Source: a virus
Direction: 5' to 3' (one strand)
Length of the DNA stretch: 64,000 nucleotides
Virus record (IMG/VR): IMGVR_UViG_3300027749_000083
Location: 17,742 to 81,741 of that record
The position numbers and the translations under genes are program-made. The notes beneath the pieces were generated by a model. It ran no database searches and was not told the origin of the DNA. It was given only the letters and a program-made list of their open reading frames with translations. Below, one piece after another: positions 43,875 through 52,011 of this stretch (positions are counted from its first letter, which is position 1; the number at the start of each line of letters is the position of its first letter).

Positions 43875-44219
43875 ATGAGTTTACTAACACAAACAGTCCC
43901 AGATTCTTCATTGCTCATCAATCGTATCACCAATCAACTTAAAGCTACTCCACGACAAATGATGGAATTGCTTGTAAATCAATGGAATTTTGCTTACGAT
44001 TCTTTATGGTCTTCCCGAGGGGATATTACACCAGCGCAAAAATTATTAGCTCTTGGTACAGATGCGGCAGAACTTTTTGATACATCTGCTGCTTTGACTA
44101 CATTTATTATTTCCCAATGTTCCGGAAAACGTGATGATATTGTTGCAGCAATGACAGCTAAGATTGCAGCAATTCCAGCCCATACTATTCATCCGGATGG
44201 CACAATAACACTTGATTAA
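43875..44219 (+). CDS. Hypothetical helical protein
   Basis: 114 residues, helical, alanine/threonine-rich. Start LLTQTVPDSSLLINRITNQLK, later PRQMMELLVNQWNFAYDSLWS. The layout resembles small conserved proteins linked to fibre genes in marine T4-like phages, but I cannot name a function. Its stop overlaps the next ATG by one base (TAATG). Confidence 0.6.
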   Translation: MSLLTQTVPDSSLLINRITNQLKATPRQMMELLVNQWNFAYDSLWSSRGDITPAQKLLALGTDAAELFDTSAALTTFIISQCSGKRDDIVAAMTAKIAAIPAHTIHPDGTITLD

Positions 44220-44848
44220 TGAATGACTTACAAGTTTTGTGGTTGACAGATGAATCTAAGAATTTGATTCATCGAAAGGAGTTTACTTTAAGTAATCCCA
44301 ATGTTATTCAACATATTTCTTGTGGTAAAGAAGATATTAATAATTCCAATGAGAATTGGAGAAATGTAGATAGATTAATTAGAAATTGGTGGAAATCTGA
44401 TGGGTATAAAACAAACGCAAATACAATCTTTTGTTTGGAATGGGATGTGTATTGTAATTATGCTCTTGAAAAAATAGAAACATCTCCAGGATTAAATTCA
44501 GTTCATGTTTTAAATCCTATTGATAACGAAGACTGGTGTTGGTGGCAAGAACTAAATAGATTACCGAAAGAATTACATCAATATGCTACTGGATGTGTAC
44601 CTTTAGGATTTCTTGCAATATCGAGAGAATGTTTGGATAATATATCTGAATCAAAATTTGATCATATATTCGATAGTGATATATTTTCCGAAATGAGATT
44701 ACCTACATGTGTTAAATTTTGTGGATTTGATGTTCAAGAATTTACAAAAACTGATCTAAAGAATAGCATATTTTGTTATGAAATTGATATATCAACAAAA
44801 CAAGTAGGAATTTTTCATGCAGTAAAAAATCGACAATGTTATAAATAA
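44219..44848 (+). CDS. Glycosyltransferase-like protein
   Basis: 209 residues. The pattern fits a GT-A nucleotide-sugar transferase: strand VLWLTD at the start, then ANTIFCLEWDVYCNY with acidic E74 and D76 near a metal site, then a WCWWQEL segment, and a closing FHAVKN. It shares style but not clear sequence with the GT14-like gene at 55722. It may decorate fibres, virions or the host surface. The call rests on weak motifs only. Confidence 0.45.
   Translation: MNDLQVLWLTDESKNLIHRKEFTLSNPNVIQHISCGKEDINNSNENWRNVDRLIRNWWKSDGYKTNANTIFCLEWDVYCNYALEKIETSPGLNSVHVLNPIDNEDWCWWQELNRLPKELHQYATGCVPLGFLAISRECLDNISESKFDHIFDSDIFSEMRLPTCVKFCGFDVQEFTKTDLKNSIFCYEIDISTKQVGIFHAVKNRQCYK
44840..44847 (+). promoter_or_regulatory. 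T4-type late promoter TATAAATA
   Basis: Exact match overlapping the previous stop codon, 30 bases before the endolysin ATG at 44878. One of five boxes with a normal-length leader, which includes AAGAGA. Confidence 0.7.
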
Positions 44849-44877
44849 CTTTAAGAGAAACTCAAAATATATAAAAT

Positions 44878-45528
44878 ATGAACATTTCAGATATTATTAA
44901 ACTAATCCAAAAGGAAGTAGCTGTTGAATGTGACGGAATTTTTGGACTAGCGACGGCCTCTGCTGTATTATCGGCACTACAACAACACCCTGTGGAAAAT
45001 TCAGTTACTCCAACTCCAATCAAACCTTCGATTAATCCTAATAATATTCAATTTGATGCTAGAAGTGAAGCTGTTCTTGCGACATTGGATCCCAAAGCTC
45101 AACCAATGTTCCGAAAATTTCTAAGTCTTGCTAAGGCAACAGCTGCTACATTCGGTTGTGACTATCGATTTATTAGTGGATATCGGTCTTGGGCTGATCA
45201 GGATGCTCTATTTAATCAAGGAAGAAAAACACCCGGCCCTAGAGTTACCAATGCACCTGGTGGTTATAGTTTCCATAATTTTAAGACTAGTGCTGATGCC
45301 GGAGTATTTTCTGGAAACATTTATCTGGATGGGGGAACATCTGCACAACAAGCAAAAGCCCACCAAGTACATCAAGAGTGTGCTAAACATGCAGCAAGTT
45401 GTGGTCTTCTCTGCGGAGCCTTATGGAAAAGTATGCCCGATGAGCCACACTATCAAGTTAATGTTGGACATGATTCTCCTACAGATGATGATCGCGCAAA
45501 ATTTCAAGAAAAAGGCTCGATCTTATAA
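44878..45528 (+). CDS. Endolysin: M15 (VanY-type) D,D- or L,D-peptidase
   Basis: 216 residues. A short N-terminal helical part (about 1-35) resembles half of a peptidoglycan-binding domain. The catalytic domain has FISGYRSWADQ (98-108), the zinc motif SFHNFKTSAD with H133 and D140, and DEPHYQ with the catalytic acid at 188/189 and zinc ligand H191. This is the order of M15 peptidases such as T5 endolysin and VanY. It cuts peptide bonds in peptidoglycan. The lack of a signal peptide means it needs a holin, possibly that at 58363. Confidence 0.88.
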   Translation: MNISDIIKLIQKEVAVECDGIFGLATASAVLSALQQHPVENSVTPTPIKPSINPNNIQFDARSEAVLATLDPKAQPMFRKFLSLAKATAATFGCDYRFISGYRSWADQDALFNQGRKTPGPRVTNAPGGYSFHNFKTSADAGVFSGNIYLDGGTSAQQAKAHQVHQECAKHAASCGLLCGALWKSMPDEPHYQVNVGHDSPTDDDRAKFQEKGSIL

Positions 45529-45529
45529 C

Positions 45530-45537
45530 TATAAATA
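45530..45537 (+). promoter_or_regulatory. T4-type late promoter TATAAATA
   Basis: Exact match one base after the endolysin stop, 7 bases before the ATG at 45545. Confidence 0.8.
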
Positions 45538-45544
45538 AAGACTG

Positions 45545-46186
45545 ATGGCCAATTATTCTGATATATCAATTGATCAGGGATCTTCATTTTCATCTACTAT
45601 ACTTGTAAATGATACAAATGGATTGCCTCTAGATTTAACGGGTTTTCAATCACGTGGTCAAATTAGACGTTCATATTCATCATTAAAGGCAATTGATTTT
45701 GTAACAAGTATCAACAATCCTACTTTAGGGCAAGTCTATATTTCTTTACCAGCTTCTATTACTCGTTCACTTAAACCTGGGCGTTATGTATTTGATGTTG
45801 AAATATATAATCTTAATGACGATGTTACGAGAATTTCTGAAGGACAGGTTACGGTTTCGGCGGCTTCAACAAGAACTGTTACTATATTATCTAATATATC
45901 ATCATTAAGTGATCTTCAAATAAGTGAGGGAACTTTTACTCCCGAATTTAATAAAGACGTATTATCATATACTGCAACATTTACAAGTAAAGTTTCCTCA
46001 ATTACTATAACTCCATTTGTAACAGATACTACTGCTACATTATCAGTCAATTGTATGCCTGTAATCAATATGTTTTCTAGTTCTGATATTAAACTTCTTT
46101 CTGGAATTAATTCTATTCCTATTATTGTTACTGCTCAAGATGGTATATCACAAACTGTATATAATTTAATTTACACTAAAATCTAA
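45545..46186 (+). CDS. Virion protein with BppU-like N-terminus and cadherin-like sandwich
   Basis: 213 residues. Residues 1-110 (SDISIDQGSSFSSTILVND, PLDLTGFQSRGQIRRSY, LKPGRYVFDVEIYN) resemble N-terminal anchoring domains of phage receptor-binding proteins. Residues about 120-213 form a cadherin-like sandwich (SLSDLQISEGTFTPEF, LLSGINSIPIIVTAQDG, QTVYNLIY). The TAATG overlap with the next fibre gene suggests it is its adaptor. Confidence 0.65.
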   Translation: MANYSDISIDQGSSFSSTILVNDTNGLPLDLTGFQSRGQIRRSYSSLKAIDFVTSINNPTLGQVYISLPASITRSLKPGRYVFDVEIYNLNDDVTRISEGQVTVSAASTRTVTILSNISSLSDLQISEGTFTPEFNKDVLSYTATFTSKVSSITITPFVTDTTATLSVNCMPVINMFSSSDIKLLSGINSIPIIVTAQDGISQTVYNLIYTKI

Positions 46187-49038
46187 TGTCGGACATACGA
46201 TCATATATTTTACCGAATCAGACTTTTCTATCTACAATAAATTCAAGGGGTAGTATTCGTCTTGGTGAGGTAAGTGATTTAGATTTATCCACATTAAATG
46301 ATGGTTCTGTATTAGTTTATAATGGAACGGAACTTAAGTTTGTAGCGACTACGAATTTAAATAATCCTAATACTACAATTCAAGGAGGTTCTTTCATTGG
46401 AACACCGGGAGCAAGAATTATTACAAAGCATTCTTCTATTTCTGGACAAGCTCCTTTAGTATCAGATATCCTTCAAGGAGAACTGGCTTTAAATTCTGCT
46501 GATGGTAAATTATATTTTAAAACGGCAAATAATACTATAGATTCGTTTGGTTCTATTTTTGATGCTCCGAGTTTAAATAGAGATAATACATTTACTGGAA
46601 ATCAAACCATAATTGGATCAATTTATGTAAAAGATTCATTAGGAAATATAACATCGAGTATATCAAATCTTGGAACTGCCCATTTTTCGAGTGTTAATAG
46701 TTTAACATTGACTCCCCTTGTTACTGGATTTAGTATTTCTGGAGGCACGATTAATTCAAAAGTATTAACAGTATCTAATAGTATAACTCTTGCTGGTTCT
46801 GATGGTGCTACGTTAAATATAGGTTCAGGTGGTACTTTAGGGTCTGCCGCCTATACCAGCTCTGCAGCTTACGATCCGGCTGGGTCTGCGTCCGCAATAA
46901 CACTTATTGGACTTGGAGGATTGGCAAAGGCCAATAATCTTTCGGAATTAACTCCGACTGCGGGCACGGCACGGGTCAATCTTGGCCTAGGGACGGCGGC
47001 GACTCACTCCTCCACCGATTTTGCCGCTTCATCCTCATTTATTGCAGGGTCCGGGGCACTGACCGGACCGGCAATCCCATTAACTCTTGGCACGGCTGCC
47101 GGTCATGCCAGCGCAGACTTTGATCCGGCGGGGGCTGCAGCCTCAGCTCAGGCGGCTGCACAGTCCTACGCCGACGGCCTGGTCGTCGGCTTGGTTCAGG
47201 ATCTCGGGAATTATGACGCATCGATCACCAATGCCTTCCCCGTGGCGGGCTCCGGAGTCTCCGGAGCCATTGCCAAAGGGGACCTGTGGCGTATCTCTTC
47301 GGTGGCCCTGTCCGGCCCACTCGCTGGCTACTCGATCGGGAGCTCAATACGGGCACTGACAGACGCCCCCGGACAGGATGCGGCCAAGTGGGGGATTCTG
47401 GAAGGGGCGTTTCCATGGATACCGGAGAATATATCCAATCGTGACCTTACGTCTGCAGCGATCGCCGCAGATGTAACAAACTCCACCAATTACCCAAGCC
47501 GCAAGGCCATGGTTGACTGGATTCGCGGCTCATCTCTCGGAAGCATTCAGCCGACGACCGTCAACAGTCTGACCCTAACCTCACTGGCCACTGGGTTTAC
47601 TGTCTCGGGCGGCACCGCGTCAAAAACCCTGACGATACCTCTTGATGCCTCGGTCAGCGGTACAAACACCGGAGACGTAAGCGTCACGGCAGGAACGGGG
47701 CTTGGACTTACGAATCAAGTTTTGACCTTGGGTACTGCCTCTGCCTCTGCCTCCGGCTCTCTGACGTCCAGTGATTGGCAGACCTTTGCAGAGATCGCCT
47801 CGACCGGAGTTTACTCCTTTTCTGGAATCGTGACAAATAGTGGCGATCCGACACACAAGGTGGATGTACCGGCCGCGAAGGGCTGGATCATAAACAATAC
47901 GGGAGCAAGTGCGTCAAGCCCGACGATCACCAGCATTGCGTATGCCGGTCAGACGGCCGTGGCGCTCACCTACCTAGGCTCTGCTGACGCCACATACTTT
48001 TTATTGAATTCGTCGGGAGTGCTATACCAGCAGACAGCGCATCCAACCCCAACTCAAAGGCGGGACAATATTTTACTAGGAAAGGTCGCACACCCGAATC
48101 GCTCAACGATCCTGACGATCAACAATACTTCCGACTACGTTGTGTCGCCAATGTCGGCCTTGCGCGACATGTTTCAGTCGATAGCCCTCATCAATGATGG
48201 GGTGACGTGTTCGCCTAATGGCTCCAACCTCAGCTTCAACACGTCGGCAGGAGATCTGTATGGCCTCGGGATTAACTGGGCAACGGACCCCAAGACTCCG
48301 AATAAGTTTTCGGCATCGGCCGCCGCCCCCCGGTCATTTTACTACAGAACTCAGCTGGGAGGAACCACCGGGTCCGTATCTGTAATTGACCCGGCCAATT
48401 ACGACCTGGGCGGAACGGTGACTTCCTGTCCCGGCAGTTCCTCTCAATCTACGAATCAGAGGATCTACATGTACGCCACTGGAGTTGTGAATATCCAGTA
48501 TGGTCAGGCGTTATACAAGGATTTACCGACAGCTCTTGCCGCACAACAGACTGAGACCTTTATCAAGGCCCCAAATGCGGCAGGCTCGGCAATCCTCCTT
48601 GGCATCTTGGCTGTGAGAAAAGGGGCAACGGCCTTAAATAATACGACCCACGCCGTATTCACCCCCGCGTCAATGTTCGGCGAAAATGTAGGCGGTGTTA
48701 ATGGCATTTCCACAACGACATTGCAACAGGCTTATCTTAATAGCGTTACTCCAGAAATTGTAACGAATGATACTCTTGGCCCATTGTCGTTACAATCAGG
48801 AGCGAGTAGTGGTGATTCTGCTGCAGTACTTGAAACTGTAAACAGCAGCAATGTTCCAACTTCATCCATCACTGGATTAGGAGGTGCTGTATTTACTTCG
48901 GTCAATACTTTGAATCTTTCAGGTGCTGCAACAGGATTTAGTATTGCTGGGGGTACATCCCAAAAAACTCTGGTACTAAATGTAGATACTGATATGCTTA
49001 CGATTCAAAATATCATAACAAGAGGGAGAGTATATTAA
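46186..49038 (+). CDS. Mosaic tail fibre with a GC-rich central block
   Basis: 950 residues. Three copies of a fibre motif (SLTLTPLVTGFSISGGT near 180, SLTLTSLATGFTVSGGT near 460, TLNLSGAATGFSIAGGT near 910) flank the middle. The DNA from about 46840 to 48725 is GC-rich: 47101-47160 has 41 G/C of 60, against 19 of 60 for 46561-46620. Both ends are AT-rich like the genome. This is a domain swap with a GC-rich donor within one ORF. The middle includes a beta-rich putative tip (about 560-830). No lytic motif seen. Confidence 0.75.
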   Translation: MSDIRSYILPNQTFLSTINSRGSIRLGEVSDLDLSTLNDGSVLVYNGTELKFVATTNLNNPNTTIQGGSFIGTPGARIITKHSSISGQAPLVSDILQGELALNSADGKLYFKTANNTIDSFGSIFDAPSLNRDNTFTGNQTIIGSIYVKDSLGNITSSISNLGTAHFSSVNSLTLTPLVTGFSISGGTINSKVLTVSNSITLAGSDGATLNIGSGGTLGSAAYTSSAAYDPAGSASAITLIGLGGLAKANNLSELTPTAGTARVNLGLGTAATHSSTDFAASSSFIAGSGALTGPAIPLTLGTAAGHASADFDPAGAAASAQAAAQSYADGLVVGLVQDLGNYDASITNAFPVAGSGVSGAIAKGDLWRISSVALSGPLAGYSIGSSIRALTDAPGQDAAKWGILEGAFPWIPENISNRDLTSAAIAADVTNSTNYPSRKAMVDWIRGSSLGSIQPTTVNSLTLTSLATGFTVSGGTASKTLTIPLDASVSGTNTGDVSVTAGTGLGLTNQVLTLGTASASASGSLTSSDWQTFAEIASTGVYSFSGIVTNSGDPTHKVDVPAAKGWIINNTGASASSPTITSIAYAGQTAVALTYLGSADATYFLLNSSGVLYQQTAHPTPTQRRDNILLGKVAHPNRSTILTINNTSDYVVSPMSALRDMFQSIALINDGVTCSPNGSNLSFNTSAGDLYGLGINWATDPKTPNKFSASAAAPRSFYYRTQLGGTTGSVSVIDPANYDLGGTVTSCPGSSSQSTNQRIYMYATGVVNIQYGQALYKDLPTALAAQQTETFIKAPNAAGSAILLGILAVRKGATALNNTTHAVFTPASMFGENVGGVNGISTTTLQQAYLNSVTPEIVTNDTLGPLSLQSGASSGDSAAVLETVNSSNVPTSSITGLGGAVFTSVNTLNLSGAATGFSIAGGTSQKTLVLNVDTDMLTIQNIITRGRVY

Positions 49039-49041
49039 GAT

Positions 49042-49491
49042 ATGGAAAATGGAATGATTTCAGCATTGGGAGCGCAGCCGGGGCGGATTCGGTATAGCAA
49101 GAGGGATAAACCGGTGATTGCAGGTTTAACAATTATATCAAAATATGCAACAAGTAGTGTTGGCACATTTGGATTTGGCGGATCTTCTTTAAATATCTCA
49201 AACACAGATAATAACTGTCAATTACTTGTCACTGGACCGGGCATCTTCTCCCAAGGAGTTGGAGCATTAAGTTTTAGAACTAAAAATACAGGAACAATAG
49301 GAATTGCACCAACAAGTGATTCTTCTGTTGCAGCGGATATAGCTTTATCAAGAATTTCTGCTGGTGTGTTTGGTATCGGTACAGGTGCTCAAGGTGCGAC
49401 AGATGGAACATTAAATTTAACTACCATAAATTCTTCAGGCATTGAAAATAGTAGTCTTAACTCAATGTCTTTACTTGCATCAATCTATTGA
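49042..49491 (+). CDS. Short fibre protein with shared N-terminal anchor
   Basis: 149 residues. It begins with ISALGAQPGRIRYSKRD, almost identical to the start of the gene at 51120 (TSALGAQPGRTRYSRRD), then has a beta-rich fibre-like remainder. The shared peptide is probably the docking tag that joins the virion. It lies three bases after the mosaic fibre gene. Possibly a truncated or alternative fibre. Confidence 0.6.
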   Translation: MENGMISALGAQPGRIRYSKRDKPVIAGLTIISKYATSSVGTFGFGGSSLNISNTDNNCQLLVTGPGIFSQGVGALSFRTKNTGTIGIAPTSDSSVAADIALSRISAGVFGIGTGAQGATDGTLNLTTINSSGIENSSLNSMSLLASIY

Positions 49492-49507
49492 CAATCAATC
49501 TCAATCG

Positions 49508-49515
49508 TATAAATA
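49508..49515 (+). promoter_or_regulatory. T4-type late promoter TATAAATA
   Basis: Exact match, 28 bases before the ATG at 49544. Confidence 0.7.
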
Positions 49516-49543
49516 ACCTTATAACAAATAAATTACAACTATT

Positions 49544-50656
49544 ATGTCCATGACATTCCAAGCCCCCATGACGCAGAACCTGCGAGTAGCTACCAATAAC
49601 TGGTATACACTCGATGGTACAATTCAAAAAACTCTTAACATTGCCGGCGCTGCTTATACAGCGGGACCCAATGGCGCAATCATCAAGAGTTTGTCTGCAA
49701 CCAATAATTCGGCAACAACTACAACAGTTGCCTTTGCTTTAGTTGAGCCGAGTGGTATTCCAATTCTATCTACCGCGGCAACTGCGGCCTCCACCACGGC
49801 AGTTACAGGGCTCACCTTCGCGCTCGGCGATGCAACTCAATTGGCTGTTGGTATGACAGTGACAGGTACAAATGTTCCGTCTTCAACCACTATTGCAGCA
49901 ATTGTAAGTTACAATGCAATAACTCTAAGTCAGGCAACAACAGGTGCAATTGGATCTGTTCTTACTTTTGGCAGAGGCTCACAGGTTGTTTCAACTACTG
50001 CAACCGCTCTTAATACAGCAAACTTAACTGCTCTTGCATTTGCTCAGGGCGATGCAACTCAGTTGGCAGTGGGTATGTTTGTATCTGGAACCAATGTTGT
50101 TTCTGGCACATATATTGCTGCTTTGATAAGCTCTTCAGCAGTTACATTGAGTCAGGCTACGTCAGGCGCTGTTGGCTCAGTTCTTACGTTTACTCGTGGT
50201 CAGCCGATCGTTACAACCTCAGCTGCTCCGACAGGCACAAGCACAACTGCAATCTCTGTGTTGGCATTCTCCGCTGGCGATGCAACTCAGCTATCGATCG
50301 GTATGGGCGTAAGCGGAACAAATGTAGCCCCCGGCACATACATTTCTGCTATTGGTAGCACAACGGCCCTTACCCTGAGCAAGGCTACAACAGGGGCTCC
50401 TGGTATTCTTACGTTTACCCCATTTCCGGTTCTCAATCAGATCAGCGTTCTTACGAAGTCCGGGGGTGACCCTGCCGGTGCCGTTATTCCAACCGATCTT
50501 TTGAATCCCACATCGTCTGCTCAGATTCCTATTGATCAGATGGGTAAGACCATTCTGTATATGCCTCCCGGCTGGAAACTGCTTGTGGAAAACCTTACCA
50601 CCATTGCGGCGAACAGCGGAAGTCTTTCTGTGACTGCCATGATTGAAGAATTCTAA
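49544..50656 (+). CDS. Structural protein with three tandem ~75-residue repeats
   Basis: 370 residues. Three units with FxxGDATQLxxGMxVxGTNV, a short loop, then TLSQATxGAxGSVLTF occur at codons near 49826, 50048 and 50276 (spacing 74 and 76 residues). They are flanked by a beta domain at each end. The repeat resembles surface Ig-like/beta units of phage fibres. The gene is richer in GC than the genome (rising toward its 3' end). Likely a virion fibre or capsid decoration. Family not recognised. Confidence 0.6.
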   Translation: MSMTFQAPMTQNLRVATNNWYTLDGTIQKTLNIAGAAYTAGPNGAIIKSLSATNNSATTTTVAFALVEPSGIPILSTAATAASTTAVTGLTFALGDATQLAVGMTVTGTNVPSSTTIAAIVSYNAITLSQATTGAIGSVLTFGRGSQVVSTTATALNTANLTALAFAQGDATQLAVGMFVSGTNVVSGTYIAALISSSAVTLSQATSGAVGSVLTFTRGQPIVTTSAAPTGTSTTAISVLAFSAGDATQLSIGMGVSGTNVAPGTYISAIGSTTALTLSKATTGAPGILTFTPFPVLNQISVLTKSGGDPAGAVIPTDLLNPTSSAQIPIDQMGKTILYMPPGWKLLVENLTTIAANSGSLSVTAMIEEF

Positions 50657-50668
50657 ATTGTAAAATAT

Positions 50669-51115
50669 ATGAGCACTGAAAGAATCATCATAACATTCAA
50701 TGAAGACGGAAGTTGGAGAGGCGCATCCGCCACAGACTTCGGAGGGCATCCAGTACCCCTGAGTCTCTCGGATCTGTCTGACGTCTGTCCATCCCTGAAC
50801 GCAGCCTTGCTTGCCACCATAACAGATCTTGAAGCAAGGCTTGCTGCGTCTGACAATTCAAATGCAGTTCCGGCTGCGGCACCATCTACTGGAATCAGCA
50901 AGCTCAAGGTTCGTCGAGCTCTCCGGAGCCTGGGCTATGAAGACTTACTGGATTCATTTCTAAGCACTGTGCCTACGCGCCTTGCCGACTGGAACGATGC
51001 CAACTCTCTGGAATTGAATGACCCACTTCTAGTTGTGGCGCTTCCTAAGTTTGTCGCTGTGTCTGGCTTAATGACTCAGCAAGTCACTGACATGTTGAAT
51101 AGCTGTACTGTATAA
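50669..51115 (+). CDS. Small tail-fibre-associated protein
   Basis: 148 residues. The C-terminal half (ISKLKVRRALRSLGYEDLLDSF, ADWNDANSLELNDPLL) resembles small proteins encoded after fibre genes in many phages, often labelled fibre assembly or tail-associated; a central coiled coil precedes it. GC-rich relative to the genome, so probably imported together with its fibre. Whether it is a chaperone or a virion part is not shown. Confidence 0.5.
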   Translation: MSTERIIITFNEDGSWRGASATDFGGHPVPLSLSDLSDVCPSLNAALLATITDLEARLAASDNSNAVPAAAPSTGISKLKVRRALRSLGYEDLLDSFLSTVPTRLADWNDANSLELNDPLLVVALPKFVAVSGLMTQQVTDMLNSCTV

Positions 51116-51119
51116 AATT

Positions 51120-52010
51120 ATGAGGGGCGGCATTACATCAGCATTAGGAGCACAACCGGGACGGACGCGGTATAGTCGGAGGGATAATCCTACATTGAGA
51201 GGGTTGACTGTAAGTGGGTCGATAACATCTCAAACCATAAATGCCAACGGAGCTATCACTGGAGGATCGAACGCCTCGTGGGACATGCTATCAGGTATTG
51301 TGAAATCTGGAGTATCTCTTTATTTGTCTCCTTCTTGGGGGCTAGCTTTTTCATCAACTGCAGGAAAGATTACATTTGGATCATCTATCAGCTCTCCTAC
51401 GGCTGGAATTAGCCACATTTCTGGATCATTACTGGCAGTTGGATCAGGATCTATTGGAGATTATTCAGGTTCCCTAAAGCTCACCAATCTCACATCAGTC
51501 GGCACAGTTACTCCAGGTTCTTTCACAACTGCTACAACTCCCGTCGGCACAGTTGGAGGAGTAATTTACAATACCGATCAGAGCAATCTCAATGTTTACA
51601 ATGGAACGTCATGGGATACGATTATCAACTCTAGTGCAATTACTCGGGTATCCACAATTACTCAAGCCGCATACAATGCGTTATCGCCTCCATCGGCCTC
51701 CACTCTGTACGTAATCACAGATGCTGTGACGGTTGGACCATCAATTGCTCAAATAGTCAATAAGACAGCTGACTATACAATCACCTCTTCGGATTATTGT
51801 GTTAATGTAACATCGAATACTTGCACAATAACGTTGCCATCTGCAATCGGATTGGCTGGCTACATCTTCGTCATTAAAAACTCAGGAGCTGGAACGGTAA
51901 CCGTCACAGGCTCAGAAACAATTGACGGCAATACTACCGCGGTACTGGCCGCAGGCTCGAAAGCATCAATAACCGTTCAATCTACCGGTACTAATTACAT
52001 CATAATCTAA
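51120..52010 (+). CDS. Tail fibre protein with shared N-terminal anchor
   Basis: 296 residues. It begins TSALGAQPGRTRYSRRDNP, as in the gene at 49042. The middle is beta-rich repeats (GSISPTAG..); then VGGVIYNTDQSNLNVYNG, a common fibre tip motif, and a C-terminal domain with SSDYCVNVTSNTCTITLPS, typical of fibres. The DNA of the shared N-terminus is also similar, so homologous exchange could swap the following module. Confidence 0.68.
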   Translation: MRGGITSALGAQPGRTRYSRRDNPTLRGLTVSGSITSQTINANGAITGGSNASWDMLSGIVKSGVSLYLSPSWGLAFSSTAGKITFGSSISSPTAGISHISGSLLAVGSGSIGDYSGSLKLTNLTSVGTVTPGSFTTATTPVGTVGGVIYNTDQSNLNVYNGTSWDTIINSSAITRVSTITQAAYNALSPPSASTLYVITDAVTVGPSIAQIVNKTADYTITSSDYCVNVTSNTCTITLPSAIGLAGYIFVIKNSGAGTVTVTGSETIDGNTTAVLAAGSKASITVQSTGTNYIII

Positions 52011-52011
52011 T

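Noticed and set aside
47039-47416. Arginine/proline-rich ORFs on the minus strand
   Set aside because: Shadows caused by high GC in the fibre block; compositions are not protein-like.
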